Below are positions 28,963-38,777 of a stretch of 64,000 nucleotides of DNA, one piece after another (position 1 is the first letter of the stretch; each line of letters opens with the position of its first letter). The notes under the pieces are model-generated. The model had not been told where the DNA came from. It did not search any database and saw only the letters and a list, made by a program, of their open reading frames with translations. The stretch is taken from the NCBI RefSeq assembly GCF_001975785.1, contig NZ_MSFI01000009.1:1-64000 (forward strand), read 5' to 3'. The stretch is from Domibacillus epiphyticus. GTDB lineage: Bacteria; Bacillota; Bacilli; Bacillales; Domibacillaceae. The position numbers and the translations under genes were made by a program.

Positions 28963-29011
28963 TGGATTTTTCGCGTGGTCCGAAATAGAATGGACACACG
29001 AGGTGAAAGGC

Positions 29012-30010
29012 ATGAAAATAAATATATTAGACCAGTCGCCGATTTCGGAAGGGAAAACGGCGGAAGAATCATTAATGGAGACCGTCGAACTTGCACAGTT
29101 CGCAGAAAAACTCGGTTACGGCCGTTTTTGGGTTTCAGAGCATCATGATTCGACGACGCTTTCCGGTTCATCCCCGGAAGTATTGATTTCTTATTTAGCG
29201 GCAAAAACAAATACGATGCGGATCGGTTCCGGAGGTGTAATGCTGACGCATTACAGTGCCTATAAAGTCGCTGAAAATTTCCGTTTGCTTTCAGGACTTG
29301 CACCGGGCCGGATTGACCTTGGTATTGGCCGAGCGCCAGGCGGTATGCCGCGGGCATCATTTGCACTTTCGGAAGGACGGAAGAGGGAAGTGGAACGCTT
29401 TCCTGAACAAATTGATGATTTGCTTTCATTTCTGCACGATCGCCCTGTGCCCCATATATATAACGGGGTGCGGGCCACTCCTATTGTTCAAATACCCCCT
29501 GAATTGTGGCTGCTCGGGTCGAATTTGTCGAGTGCAGTGCTGGCAGCTGAAAAAGGGCTTCCCTATACGTTTGCAAGGTTTATAAACGGAGAAGGCGGTC
29601 CGGATCTTCTAAAGGCATACCGTCAGCGGTTCCAGCCTTCTGTTCATTTAGACAAGCCAAAAAGCATGGTCGCTGTATTTATTATTTGTTCAGAAACAGA
29701 TGAAGAAGCTGACTATTTGGCTGGCAGCCTTGATTTGTCGCTTATGATGGCCGCACAAGGCATGAAATCAAACGGAACGCCATCTCCTGAAAAGGCCGCT
29801 GCTTATTCGTACAATAAATATGAACAAGTACATGTCGAAGAAAATAGGAAGCGAATGATTGCCGGCGGTCCGGAGACCGTTCAATCTGAACTTATTCGAC
29901 TAAAGGGAGAATATAAAACAGACGAAATAATGGCTGTGACGATTATGTATGACTTTGAGAAAAAGAAACGATCATTTGAACTATTGGCCGAAGTGGCAAA
30001 AACGATATAA
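29012..30010 (+). CDS. LLM-class (luciferase-like) flavin-dependent monooxygenase
   Basis: A 332-aa bacterial-luciferase-like protein of the MsnO8-type group: MKINILDQSPISEGKTAEES start, GYGRFWVSEHHD, IGSGGVMLTHYSAYKVAENF, LAPGRIDLGIGRAPGG. It uses reduced flavin; substrate unknown. ATG 29012 follows GAGGTGAAAGG. The frame stays open far upstream but there it shadows ytpB. It lies 49 nt after ytpB and could be cotranscribed; B. subtilis lacks a gene at this point as far as I recall. Confidence 0.88.
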   Translation: MKINILDQSPISEGKTAEESLMETVELAQFAEKLGYGRFWVSEHHDSTTLSGSSPEVLISYLAAKTNTMRIGSGGVMLTHYSAYKVAENFRLLSGLAPGRIDLGIGRAPGGMPRASFALSEGRKREVERFPEQIDDLLSFLHDRPVPHIYNGVRATPIVQIPPELWLLGSNLSSAVLAAEKGLPYTFARFINGEGGPDLLKAYRQRFQPSVHLDKPKSMVAVFIICSETDEEADYLAGSLDLSLMMAAQGMKSNGTPSPEKAAAYSYNKYEQVHVEENRKRMIAGGPETVQSELIRLKGEYKTDEIMAVTIMYDFEKKKRSFELLAEVAKTI

Positions 30011-30011
30011 A

Positions 30012-30050
30012 ACGACGCCCGCAGACATTGTAGTCTGCGGGCGTTTGATT
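30012..30050. terminator. Terminator between the LLM gene and mnmM
   Basis: A 12-bp stem ACGCCCGCAGAC/GTCTGCGGGCGT (30015-30044) with short T runs on both strands, between convergent genes. Confidence 0.85.
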
Positions 30051-30191
30051 TCTACGGCCGGAACATTTAAAGCTGGGCCGTATTTTGTTTGCTGCGTGCC
30101 GAATTTCAAATTTTTCGGTCTTTAGCAAAAAGAATCCGGCCCATAAAAAATGTTTTCGGCTGCTATGCCGCATATTCCGGTCTAAAAACCA

Positions 30192-30764
30192 TCATCTTTT
30201 TTCTATTGCAATAATAAACGGCGGATTGTTCGCCTGGTTGATAAATTCATACCTCATTACATGTGCCAGCTGTTGATCCAGTGATTCTGCAAACGAAACA
30301 ACGGCATCACGTTCTAAGGCTCCTTCTTCGTGGCCGTGGTATATAACAAGAACAATCAAGCCGCCTGGCCGCAGCATGTCAAACAAATCACGAACAGCCT
30401 GAATGGTTGTTTCCGGTTTCGTAACAATCGTTTTATCGCTTTTTGGTAAATAGCCGAGATTGAAAACGGCAGCGGTCAGTTGTCCGTGATGCTCAGCTGG
30501 TATTAAATTCTTCGCTTTTTCATGTCCTGATTGAAAAAGGGTGACTCGGTTTGCGACATTTTCCTGCTTTAAACGTTCACCCGTTTTTTTCAAAGCCTGC
30601 TCTTGTACGTCAAAAGCAAAAACATGTCCTGATTCACCAATGAGATTTGCTAAAAATAGGGTATCGTGCCCATTTCCTGCTGTAGCATCAACTGCAAAAC
30701 AACCTGGAGAAACAGCCTTTTCCAGCAGCAAACGGGCAAATGGTAAAATACCGTCCAGTGTCAT
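30192..30764 (-). CDS. mnmM: tRNA wobble-uridine methyltransferase MnmM (YtqB)
   Basis: A 190-aa class I SAM-dependent methyltransferase. Motif I is VDATAGNGHDTLFL (about residues 24-37); NLGYLPKSDK is the signature of the rRNA-methylase-like PF06962 family now assigned as MnmM. It methylates the aminomethyl group at U34 of tRNA to complete mnm5s2U. Start overlaps the mnmL stop by 4 nt. The pairing with mnmL supports the assignment. Confidence 0.93.
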   Translation of the reverse strand: MTLDGILPFARLLLEKAVSPGCFAVDATAGNGHDTLFLANLIGESGHVFAFDVQEQALKKTGERLKQENVANRVTLFQSGHEKAKNLIPAEHHGQLTAAVFNLGYLPKSDKTIVTKPETTIQAVRDLFDMLRPGGLIVLVIYHGHEEGALERDAVVSFAESLDQQLAHVMRYEFINQANNPPFIIAIEKR

Positions 30765-31717
30765 GACTCTACAACCGCTCCTTTATAAAACTTCCCCTGC
30801 CAGCTTACGCGGCGGATGAGTTCCGCATCAATAGCGTTTAATACTGCCCATTTGTTGACACTCCACATTGGGCCGACCATTAATTCGATCGGACCGTCGC
30901 CGGTAATGCGCTGGACAATCAATTCAGGAGGCAAAATTTCAAGCTGGTCGCAGACAAGATTGACATAATCATCGAATGATAAAAATTCCAGCAATCCTTT
31001 TTCATATTGTTTTACAAGGGGCGTGCCTTTTAATAAATGAAGGAGATGAATTTTAATGCCCTGTACATCAAGGTCCGCAATAGCCTGTGCCGTTTCCATC
31101 ATCATTTCTGGTGTTTCGAGCGGCAGGCCGTTAATGAGATGGGAGCAGATACGAATGTTGTGATTGCGCAGTTTTTTAACACCTTCTGCATATGTCTGAA
31201 AATCATGGGCGCGGTTAATAATGCGCGCTGTTTTTTCATGCACCGTCTGCAAACCAAGCTCAACCCATAAATAGGTTCGTTCATTCAGCTCGGCCAGATA
31301 CTCGACAACGTCATCTGGCAAGCAGTCCGGGCGGGTTGCAATCGATAAAGCCACGACGTCATCCTGATTTAAGACAGACTCATACTTTTCCCGAAGTACA
31401 TCGACCGGCGCGTGCGTATTTGTATATGCTTGAAAGTAGGCCATATATTTGCCATCTTTCCATTTTTTATGCATTTTCATTTTTATATCGTGAAACTGTT
31501 TCTCTAACGGATCGACTCGATCACCTGCAAAATCACCGGAACCGGCTGCACTGCAAAAAGTGCAGCCGCCAAAAGCAACAGTACCGTCTCGGTTTGGACA
31601 GTCAAAACCGGCATCAAGTGCCACTTTAAAAACTTTATGTCCAAAATGATTGCGCAGATGATAATTCCACGTATGATACCGTTTGTCGTCACTTGCGTAC
31701 GGAAACGGATTAGTCAT
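30761..31717 (-). CDS. mnmL: Radical SAM protein MnmL (YtqA)
   Basis: A 318-aa TIGR01212-type radical SAM protein. The iron-sulfur cysteines lie in FDCPNRDGTVAFGGCTFC (about residues 38-55) with a wide Elp3-like spacing rather than CX3CX2C. YFQAYTNTHAP and GLQTVHEKT are family hallmarks. In Gram-positives lacking MnmC it is implicated, with MnmM, in converting cmnm5U34 to mnm5U34. ATG after AAGGAGG. Confidence 0.9.
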   Translation of the reverse strand: MTNPFPYASDDKRYHTWNYHLRNHFGHKVFKVALDAGFDCPNRDGTVAFGGCTFCSAAGSGDFAGDRVDPLEKQFHDIKMKMHKKWKDGKYMAYFQAYTNTHAPVDVLREKYESVLNQDDVVALSIATRPDCLPDDVVEYLAELNERTYLWVELGLQTVHEKTARIINRAHDFQTYAEGVKKLRNHNIRICSHLINGLPLETPEMMMETAQAIADLDVQGIKIHLLHLLKGTPLVKQYEKGLLEFLSFDDYVNLVCDQLEILPPELIVQRITGDGPIELMVGPMWSVNKWAVLNAIDAELIRRVSWQGKFYKGAVVES

Positions 31718-31749
31718 CGTAATTCCTCCTTTAATACTCGACTAAAATT

Positions 31750-31777
31750 TTAACATGAACAGGGTCATGGGTAAAAT
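31750..31777 (+). promoter_or_regulatory. Candidate leuS promoter
   Basis: TTAACA at 31750-31755, 16 nt, TAAAAT at 31772-31777, both one base from consensus. It starts RNA about 31784, upstream of the T-box stem I. A second candidate, TTTACA (31803) with TATAAT (31825), would start transcription inside stem I and would disable the T-box. Confidence 0.5.
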
Positions 31778-31809
31778 GCGCTTGCATATTAAGCGAAGTT
31801 TTTTTACAA

Positions 31810-31946
31810 TGAGTGTTAAAGGTTTATAATGAAGAGAGCCGGTGGATGGTGCAGGCCGGTTGACTCGCCGCGTACATTCACAATTGGGTGGTACCACGGG
31901 AAGAGACAGTTCTCTCCTGTCCCATATTTGGGGCGGGAGTTTTTTC
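31810..31946 (+). promoter_or_regulatory. Compact T-box leader of leuS
   Basis: Stem I base UGAGUGU/ACAUUCA (31810-31816 with 31874-31880), AG-bulge/GNUG-like distal arm AGAGAGCCGG-UGGAUGGUG-CCGGU, and a CTC (Leu) specifier at 31864-31866. The T-box GGGTGGTACCACGGG begins only 5 nt after stem I; its UGGU fits an A73 tRNA such as tRNA-Leu. Terminator stem 31914-31939 then six T. Stems II, IIA/B and III are not visible. Uncharged tRNA-Leu should promote readthrough. Confidence 0.85.
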
Positions 31947-31984
31947 ATTTGTCGATTACATAAGATGGAAGGCAGGTTCAACGT

Positions 31985-34396
31985 ATGAATTTCAATCATA
32001 AGCAAATTGAACAAAAATGGCAGCAGTACTGGGAAGAAAATAAAACGTTTAAAATGAATGATGAGACGGATAAACCGAAATTTTATGCGCTGGATATGTT
32101 CCCGTATCCATCCGGTGCCGGGCTTCACGTCGGTCATCCGGAAGGCTATACAGCGACGGATATTTTAAGCCGCTTTAAACGGATGAATGGATACAATGTG
32201 CTTCATCCAATGGGATGGGATGCATTTGGGCTTCCAGCGGAGCAATATGCGCTCGATACAGGAAACGATCCGGCTGAATTTACCGAGCAGAATATTAACA
32301 ATTTCCGCCGTCAAATTAAGTCGCTTGGCTTCTCATACGACTGGGACCGTGAAATTAATACGACGGATCCGAACTATTATAAATGGACACAGTGGATTTT
32401 CCTTCAGTTATATAAAAAAGGGCTTGCTTATGTCGATGAAGTACCTGTGAACTGGTGCCCGGCGCTCGGAACCGTTTTGGCGAACGAAGAAGTCATCGAC
32501 GGAAAATCAGAACGCGGCGGCCATCCTGTTGAACGACGTCCAATGAGACAGTGGATGCTGAAAATTACGAAATATGCAGACCGCTTAATCGAGGACTTAG
32601 AAGACTTGGACTGGCCTGAAAGCATTAAGGAAATGCAGCGCAACTGGATCGGCCGTTCAGAAGGAGCTGAAGTTACGTTTGCGATTGACGGTTATGATGA
32701 AACATTCACCGTATTCACAACACGTCCGGACACATTATTTGGCGCGACATATGCAGTGCTCGCTCCGGAACATCCTTTTGTTGATAAAATTACGACAGCG
32801 GGGCAAAAATCAGCTGTTGAAGCATATATTAATCAAGTGAAATCAAAAAGCGACCTTGAACGGACCGATCTGGCAAAAGATAAAACTGGTGTGTTTACAG
32901 GCGCATACGCGATCAATCCGGTTAACGGCGAAAAAATGCCGATCTGGATTGCTGACTACGTATTGATCACATACGGAACAGGTGCGATTATGGCAGTTCC
33001 TGCACATGATGAACGTGACTATGAATTCGCAAAAAAATTCGACATTACGATTAAAGAAGTCGTTGCCGGTGGAAATGTAGAGAAAGAAGCATACACAGGT
33101 GACGGACCTCATGTAAATTCCGGCTTTGTTGACGGATTAAATAAAGAAGAAGGCATTAAAAAGATGATCGAGTGGCTGGAGAAAGAAGGAGTCGGTACGA
33201 AAAAAGTAACATACCGTCTCCGCGATTGGCTGTTTAGCCGCCAGCGTTATTGGGGTGAGCCGATTCCAATTATTCACTGGGAAGATGGGACAACAACTGC
33301 AGTACCTGAATCTGAACTTCCACTTGTCTTGCCTAAAACGACTGAAATTCGTCCATCCGGTACAGGGGAATCACCGCTTGCGATCATTGAAGACTGGGTA
33401 AACGTGGTAGATCCTGAAACAGGCAAGAAAGGCCGCCGCGAAACTAATACAATGCCGCAATGGGCAGGAAGCTGCTGGTATTACTTGCGTTTTATTGATC
33501 CGGATAATTCTGAAGCACTTGCAGATCCCGAAAAACTGAAACGCTGGCTGCCGGTTGATATTTACATTGGAGGCGCCGAACATGCCGTCCTGCATCTTCT
33601 TTATGCGCGTTTCTGGCATAAGGTATTATATGATATCGGTGTTGTTCACACGAAAGAGCCGTTCCAAAAATTATTTAACCAGGGCATGATTCTTGGTGAA
33701 AACAATGAAAAAATGAGTAAATCAAAAGGCAATGTTGTCAATCCTGATGAAATCGTGGAAAGTCATGGTGCCGATACTCTTCGTCTTTATGAAATGTTCA
33801 TGGGGCCATTAGAAGCTTCTGTTGCGTGGAGCACAACCGGTCTCGACGGTGCACGCCGATTCCTTGACCGCATCTGGCGCCTGCTTGTTTCGGACGATGG
33901 ATCTTTAACATCGAAAATAACAGAAAACGGTTCAGAACTTGAAAAAGTGTATCATCAAACGGTGAAAAAAGTAACGGAAGACTATGAAGGACTCCGGTTT
34001 AATACGGCTATTTCTCAGATGATGGTCTTTGTTAATGAAGCAAACAAAGCAGAAACAATTCCAGCTGAATTTGCCGAGGGTTTTGTCAAGCTATTGTCGC
34101 CGCTTGCACCGCATCTTGCAGAAGAATTGTGGGAAAAGCTTGGCCATAAAGAAACTGTAACATACGAAGCTTGGCCTGCGTTTGATGAATCAAAGCTTAT
34201 CGATGACGAAGTGGAAATTGTTCTTCAGTTGAACGGCAAAGTGAAAGCAAAGTTAATGGTTTCAAAAGACGCAACTCGGGAACAAATGGAAGAGATTGCC
34301 CTTGCAAATGAAATATTCAAAGAAGAGCTTGCCGGCAAAACGGTTCGCAAAGTGATTGCTGTTCCAGGGAAACTTGTGAACGTAGTAGCTAACTAA
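31985..34396 (+). CDS. leuS: Leucyl-tRNA synthetase LeuS
   Basis: Charges tRNA-Leu. Class Ia: HVGH motif (residues 48-51), CP1 editing domain in the middle, and KMSKS within [10 protein letters not shown] near residue 575. The 803-aa length is normal for Bacillus. The start is 39 nt after the T-box terminator. Confidence 0.98.
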   Translation: MNFNHKQIEQKWQQYWEENKTFKMNDETDKPKFYALDMFPYPSGAGLHVGHPEGYTATDILSRFKRMNGYNVLHPMGWDAFGLPAEQYALDTGNDPAEFTEQNINNFRRQIKSLGFSYDWDREINTTDPNYYKWTQWIFLQLYKKGLAYVDEVPVNWCPALGTVLANEEVIDGKSERGGHPVERRPMRQWMLKITKYADRLIEDLEDLDWPESIKEMQRNWIGRSEGAEVTFAIDGYDETFTVFTTRPDTLFGATYAVLAPEHPFVDKITTAGQKSAVEAYINQVKSKSDLERTDLAKDKTGVFTGAYAINPVNGEKMPIWIADYVLITYGTGAIMAVPAHDERDYEFAKKFDITIKEVVAGGNVEKEAYTGDGPHVNSGFVDGLNKEEGIKKMIEWLEKEGVGTKKVTYRLRDWLFSRQRYWGEPIPIIHWEDGTTTAVPESELPLVLPKTTEIRPSGTGESPLAIIEDWVNVVDPETGKKGRRETNTMPQWAGSCWYYLRFIDPDNSEALADPEKLKRWLPVDIYIGGAEHAVLHLLYARFWHKVLYDIGVVHTKEPFQKLFNQGMILGENNEKMSKSKGNVVNPDEIVESHGADTLRLYEMFMGPLEASVAWSTTGLDGARRFLDRIWRLLVSDDGSLTSKITENGSELEKVYHQTVKKVTEDYEGLRFNTAISQMMVFVNEANKAETIPAEFAEGFVKLLSPLAPHLAEELWEKLGHKETVTYEAWPAFDESKLIDDEVEIVLQLNGKVKAKLMVSKDATREQMEEIALANEIFKEELAGKTVRKVIAVPGKLVNVVAN

Positions 34397-34415
34397 ATTT
34401 GAAGGGATGATGAAG

Positions 34416-34721
34416 ATGATTCCAACAATTACAGCAGAAGAAGTAAGACAAAAAATTGAAAACGGCGAAAATATCTCGTTGATCGATGTGCGTGAAGATG
34501 ACGAAGTCGCTCAAGGGATGATTCCGCAGGCTGAACATATTGTAATGGGTACTATTCCAGAAAATTTAGATCGTCTGGATAAAGAAACAGACTACATTAT
34601 TATTTGCCGTTCAGGTGTGCGCTCAGAAAATGTAGCACGCTACTTGATCGGAAATGGCTACAAAGCAATAAACATGACAGGCGGCATGCTTGATTATACT
34701 GGCGAAACAGCGCCGAAATGA
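34416..34721 (+). CDS. ytwF: Rhodanese-like protein YtwF
   Basis: A 101-aa single rhodanese domain. Active-site loop IICRSGVRS with the catalytic Cys; ends MTGGMLDYTG, a usual feature of small rhodanese proteins. It may move sulfane sulfur; partner unknown. Three ATGs are close together (34407, 34410, 34416); 34416 has the best distance from GAAGGG. It lies 19 nt after leuS. Confidence 0.92.
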   Translation: MIPTITAEEVRQKIENGENISLIDVREDDEVAQGMIPQAEHIVMGTIPENLDRLDKETDYIIICRSGVRSENVARYLIGNGYKAINMTGGMLDYTGETAPK

Positions 34722-34760
34722 GAAAAAGACTGTGCGAGAAAATCGCACAGTCTTTTTCGT
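34720..34760. terminator. Bidirectional terminator, ytwF/ytfP
   Basis: A 15-bp stem AAAAAGACTGTGCGA with its complement (34723-34757), A- and T-flanked, between convergent genes. Confidence 0.95.
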
Positions 34761-34771
34761 TGTTCTCAGGA

Positions 34772-36040
34772 CTAGGTTGTTTTGTTATCGGATTTTATAG
34801 CTGCATTTGTACCGGCAATATGTCCGGTAATGAGAGCTGCAGTAATATTGTACCCTCCGGTGTAGCCGTGAATGTCGATAATTTCACCACAGAAAAAAAG
34901 ACCCGGTTTCTTTTTGGATGCCATCGTTTTTGGCTCTATTTCTTTTACTGACACGCCGCCTCCCGTAACGAATGCTTTTTCGAGCGGCAATGTACCGTTT
35001 ACGGCAATTTTAAATGATTTCATCAATGAAGCAAGTTCTCGTATCGCAGTTTCTGAAATTTGATTGCCTGGTGTATCTAAATCAATTCCTGCCCTTTCAA
35101 GTAAAAAGTGTAAATAACGCTCCGGCAAAAGTCCTTTTAAACTGTTTTTTACCGCTTTTTTTGGCTCTTCTTTCAAGCATTTGCGTATGGTCATACCTGC
35201 ATCATGTTCGTTGCCATCCGGCCATGCATCAATCACCATCGTAACAGGTGATCCATTTTTCTTCAATTCTTTGACTACATACTGGCTGCATCGCAATGCA
35301 GCAGGTCCAGACAGACCGAAATGGGTAAACAGCATATCCATCCGGTGTGTTACAAGCGGTTTGCCTTTTTTATTCAGCACGGATAATCCGACGTCACGAA
35401 GTGCAAGTCCTTGCATGGAACGATTCACAATAAACGGTTCTTTCGAGGTGATCGGTACTTCTGTTGGGAACAGCTCAGTCACCGTATGGCCGGCGCGCTC
35501 TGCCCACGGATATCCGTCACCTGTTGACCCGGTTTGCGGTACGGCTTTGCCTCCTGTTGCGAGCACCACAGCGCCGGCGCGAATTTCTTCGCCAGATTTA
35601 AACCGGATTCCTACTACACGTTCCTCATTTATCAGTAGTTTTTGAACGGGGGACTCGAGACGCATGTCAACGCGCAGCCGCTTCAGTTCACCGAGCAGGG
35701 CTTCAACAACGTCCTGGGCCCGGTTTGATACAGGAAACATCCGGCCATGGTCTTCTTCTTTTAATTTAACACCGAGGCTTTCAAAAAATCGGATAATGTC
35801 CTCATTGCTAAAAACAGAGAAGGCGCTGTATAAAAACCGGCCATTTCCTGGGATGTGACGGATGATTTCTTCCACCGGGAGCCGGTTTGTTACATTGCAC
35901 CGTCCGCCGCCGGAAATTTGCAGTTTATTCCCAGGTTTTTTCCCTTTATCAATTAACAATGTTCGTGCTCCTGCCCGCCCTGATGCAATAGCGGCCATCA
36001 GCCCCGCAGGACCTCCGCCTACAACGATTACGTCATACAT
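34772..36040 (-). CDS. ytfP: FAD-dependent oxidoreductase YtfP (HI0933 family)
   Basis: A 422-aa BaiN/HI0933-like flavoprotein. Dinucleotide-binding motif [11 protein letters not shown] (about residues 8-18), [10 protein letters not shown], and C-terminal [14 protein letters not shown]. Enzyme activity is unknown. ATG 36040 is 8 nt after GAGG; GTG at 36049 overlaps that ribosome site. It is divergent from murJ. Confidence 0.92.
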   Translation of the reverse strand: MYDVIVVGGGPAGLMAAIASGRAGARTLLIDKGKKPGNKLQISGGGRCNVTNRLPVEEIIRHIPGNGRFLYSAFSVFSNEDIIRFFESLGVKLKEEDHGRMFPVSNRAQDVVEALLGELKRLRVDMRLESPVQKLLINEERVVGIRFKSGEEIRAGAVVLATGGKAVPQTGSTGDGYPWAERAGHTVTELFPTEVPITSKEPFIVNRSMQGLALRDVGLSVLNKKGKPLVTHRMDMLFTHFGLSGPAALRCSQYVVKELKKNGSPVTMVIDAWPDGNEHDAGMTIRKCLKEEPKKAVKNSLKGLLPERYLHFLLERAGIDLDTPGNQISETAIRELASLMKSFKIAVNGTLPLEKAFVTGGGVSVKEIEPKTMASKKKPGLFFCGEIIDIHGYTGGYNITAALITGHIAGTNAAIKSDNKTT

Positions 36041-36158
36041 ACATGTCACCTCATATTTAAACTTTGTTCATTATAGCAGACGGGAAATAAATTGTCAGAA
36101 ACGATTGGAAGAGTTACACTATTTAGTGGTGTTCTATTTTAAAAATGAGGGATTAAAC

Positions 36159-37781
36159 ATGTCATCCAATTTAATACGAGGAACGTTCATTTTAACGCTC
36201 GGAACGTTTATCTCCAAGTTTTTAGGCCTTTTTTACGTTATACCGTTTTATAAAATTATCGGCGGGGAAGAAGCGGCGGCATTGTATAGTTATGGTTATG
36301 TGCCATATACTATTTTTATCAGCATTGCGACGGCCGGTGTCCCGCTTGCGGTATCAAAGTACATCGCAAAATATAATGCGCTCGAAGAATATGCTGTCGG
36401 GCGAAAATTGTTTAAGTCCGGACTCTTGCTAATGACGCTTACCGGATTTTCCGCTTTTCTTATTATGTACATGTTTGCACCGTTTTTTGCGGAACTGTCT
36501 ATTCCAGACAGCGAGCAGGTTTATACGGTTGAACAAGTGACGACCGTTATTCGGGCAGTAAGTTTTGCGCTAATTATTGTGCCGTTTATGAGTTTAATGC
36601 GCGGCTTTTTTCAGGGGCATCAGTCAATGGCTCCATCAGCTGTCTCTACGGTTGTTGAGCAAATTGCCCGCATCGCCTTTTTGCTGACAGGCGCTTATGT
36701 AGTCATTCACATAATGGGCGGTTCGGTTGTCATGGCAATCAGCGTAGCGACATTTGCCGCTTTTATTGGTGCGATATTCGGTCTGCTTGTCTTATTCTGG
36801 TATTTTTTCAAACGAAAAAAACATTTGGATGAGTTGCTGAAAAAAAATAAGGGACAGGCGGACGTTTCACTTACCGGCATGTACTCGGAAATTGTCCTTT
36901 ATGCGATTCCTTTTATCTTTGTCGGCATAGCGATTCCGCTTTATCAGCTTATTGATACAGTGACGTTTAACCGGGCGATGGCTGAAATTGGTCTTGCAAG
37001 TCAGGCGGATGCTGCATTTGGAATTTTAAATTTCAGCACACAGAAACTTGTCATTATTCCCGTTTCACTGGCGACGGCTTTTGCGATGACGCTCGTACCT
37101 CTTGTGACAAAGTCTTTCGTCTCAGGAGACCACGGAGTTGTGAAACGGCAGCTTAATCAAACATTTGAAGTTCTCCTTTATTTAACGATCCCGGCAGCAG
37201 TCGGCATTGCCCTGTTGGCTGAACCGCTTTATACGGTTTTTTATGAACATAGTGAACTCGGTACAGATGTACTGCGCGTGTATGCGCCAGTAGCTATTTT
37301 ATTCGCCATGTTCTCGGTCACAGCGGCCATTTTACAGGGAATTAATGAACAGCGCTTTACGGTGCTCAGTTTGCTGACAGGGATTTTAGTGAAATTAACG
37401 TTAAATATGCCGCTCATTAAATTATTCGAAACAGAAGGAGCGGTTTACGCAACAGCGCTTGGATATCTCACGTCCATTGCAATGAATTTGTTCGTGATCC
37501 GTCATTACGCGGGCTACTCACTTCGTCCCATTGCAAAAAAAATTGCTTTGATTGTCTTGTTTAATGGTGCGATGGCGGTTGTTGTGCTCGGGTTAAATGG
37601 TGTTCTTTCACTATTGCTTTCCCCTGAATACTTATGGACAGCATTGCTGAATGTGATGATCTGTGCTGTTGCAGGTGCTATCGTATATTTCGCGCTCAGC
37701 AGCAAAGCTGGTCTGCTTGAGGCGCTTTTCGGCTCACGGCTTGATGGGATAAAACGAAAACTTCGCTTGAAAAAAGCATAA
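36159..37781 (+). CDS. murJ: Lipid II flippase MurJ (YtgP)
   Basis: A 540-aa MATE/MOP-type membrane protein with about 14 transmembrane helices and a basic C-terminus. The start SSNLIRGTFILTLGTFISKFLGLFYVIPF is typical of YtgP/SpoVB-like flippases; length and place beside ytfP match B. subtilis ytgP (MurJ). It moves lipid II across the membrane for cell-wall synthesis. ATG 36159 follows GAGGG; the frame extends upstream without a ribosome site. Confidence 0.92.
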   Translation: MSSNLIRGTFILTLGTFISKFLGLFYVIPFYKIIGGEEAAALYSYGYVPYTIFISIATAGVPLAVSKYIAKYNALEEYAVGRKLFKSGLLLMTLTGFSAFLIMYMFAPFFAELSIPDSEQVYTVEQVTTVIRAVSFALIIVPFMSLMRGFFQGHQSMAPSAVSTVVEQIARIAFLLTGAYVVIHIMGGSVVMAISVATFAAFIGAIFGLLVLFWYFFKRKKHLDELLKKNKGQADVSLTGMYSEIVLYAIPFIFVGIAIPLYQLIDTVTFNRAMAEIGLASQADAAFGILNFSTQKLVIIPVSLATAFAMTLVPLVTKSFVSGDHGVVKRQLNQTFEVLLYLTIPAAVGIALLAEPLYTVFYEHSELGTDVLRVYAPVAILFAMFSVTAAILQGINEQRFTVLSLLTGILVKLTLNMPLIKLFETEGAVYATALGYLTSIAMNLFVIRHYAGYSLRPIAKKIALIVLFNGAMAVVVLGLNGVLSLLLSPEYLWTALLNVMICAVAGAIVYFALSSKAGLLEALFGSRLDGIKRKLRLKKA

Positions 37782-37798
37782 AGGAAAAGAGGAACAAT

Positions 37799-38509
37799 AT
37801 GCGTCTTGATAAAATGCTGGCAAATTCCGGGATGGGGTCCCGGAAAGAAGTGAAAAAGCTTTTGAAAAGCGGAGGCGTCACGGTTAATGGAAAAATGGTG
37901 AAAGATGCGAAAACACATGTTGATCCGGAAATGGATCAGGTGCACCTTTTTGACGAACCTGTTGAGTATCGCGAATTCGTCTATTTAATGATGAATAAAC
38001 CAGATGGGGTTATTTCGGCAACGGAGGATAGCCGTGATGAAACAGTGATTGATTTGCTTGATGAGATTCATCGCCATTTTGACCCTCATCCGGTAGGCAG
38101 GCTCGATAAAGATACTGAAGGCATGCTGCTGTTAACAAATGACGGGCAATTATCCCATAGCCTGCTGTCTCCAAAACGCCATGTGCCAAAAACGTATTTT
38201 GCCCGTGTTAAAGGCCGGGTGACAGAAGAAGATATTGAAGCATTCGCGAATGGCGTGACACTGGAAGATGGATATGCAACAAAGCCGGCTGACCTCGTTA
38301 TTCTATCGAGCGGCGAGGAATCTGAAATTGAACTGACGATTACAGAAGGAAAGTTTCATCAAGTAAAGCGGATGTTTTTAGCAGTTGGAAAAGAGGTACA
38401 ATATTTAAAACGCTTATCGATGGGACCGCTCGGGCTGGATGAATCATTAGAACTTGGAGAATATCGGGAATTAACGGTTGAAGAAATAGAGTTATTAAAA
38501 GGAAACTGA
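37799..38509 (+). CDS. ytzG: RsuA-family rRNA pseudouridine synthase (YtzG)
   Basis: A 236-aa protein with an N-terminal S4 RNA-binding domain (MRLDKMLANSGMGSRKEVKKLL) and a pseudouridine synthase domain whose catalytic Asp lies in VGRLDKDTEGMLLLTNDG. Probable target is 16S rRNA U516. It lies 17 nt after murJ, so is probably cotranscribed, and ends at a strong terminator. Confidence 0.93.
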   Translation: MRLDKMLANSGMGSRKEVKKLLKSGGVTVNGKMVKDAKTHVDPEMDQVHLFDEPVEYREFVYLMMNKPDGVISATEDSRDETVIDLLDEIHRHFDPHPVGRLDKDTEGMLLLTNDGQLSHSLLSPKRHVPKTYFARVKGRVTEEDIEAFANGVTLEDGYATKPADLVILSSGEESEIELTITEGKFHQVKRMFLAVGKEVQYLKRLSMGPLGLDESLELGEYRELTVEEIELLKGN

Positions 38510-38548
38510 AAAAACGGCTGTCCACTAATGGGACAGCCGTTTTTATAT
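38508..38548. terminator. Terminator between ytzG and ytzE
   Basis: A 14-bp stem AAAAACGGCTGTCC with its complement (38510-38544); bidirectional by its A/T flanks. Confidence 0.95.
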
Positions 38549-38555
38549 AAGAATT

Positions 38556-38777
38556 TTAGGAAGTCATTCGTACTTTTTTTTCTGTTGTCGTCCATTTTCC
38601 GCGTGTGGGACTAACGACGAGCTCATTATAAGCTAGTACATTTAAGTCGCGTTGAATGGTGCGTGGGGTGATGCCAAACTCATCTACAAGATCCTGTGTG
38701 GTCACAGTGCCATTTTCTTTAATAAACATGTAGACGGATTTGATTCGATTTAGCATCCGATTTGTAGTCGGTTTCAA
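38556..38777 (-). CDS. ytzE: DeoR-type small regulator YtzE
   Basis: A 73-aa protein that is only a helix-turn-helix domain (VTTQDLVDEFGITPRTIQRDLNVL), with no effector-binding part. It matches B. subtilis YtzE in sequence and place. TTG start with GGGAG 7 nt upstream. Target unknown. Confidence 0.9.
   Translation of the reverse strand: MKPTTNRMLNRIKSVYMFIKENGTVTTQDLVDEFGITPRTIQRDLNVLAYNELVVSPTRGKWTTTEKKVRMTS

Noticed and set aside
29943-30173. 76-codon minus-strand frame over the LLM gene terminator
   Set aside because: It runs through a strong terminator and into the antisense of the LLM gene; kept only as an unexplained stretch, not as a gene.
31803-31830. TTTACA-16-TATAAT as the leuS promoter
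   Set aside because: It is a good match, but its start site would fall inside T-box stem I and remove the 5' base of that stem; the upstream TTAACA-TAAAAT pair is preferred.
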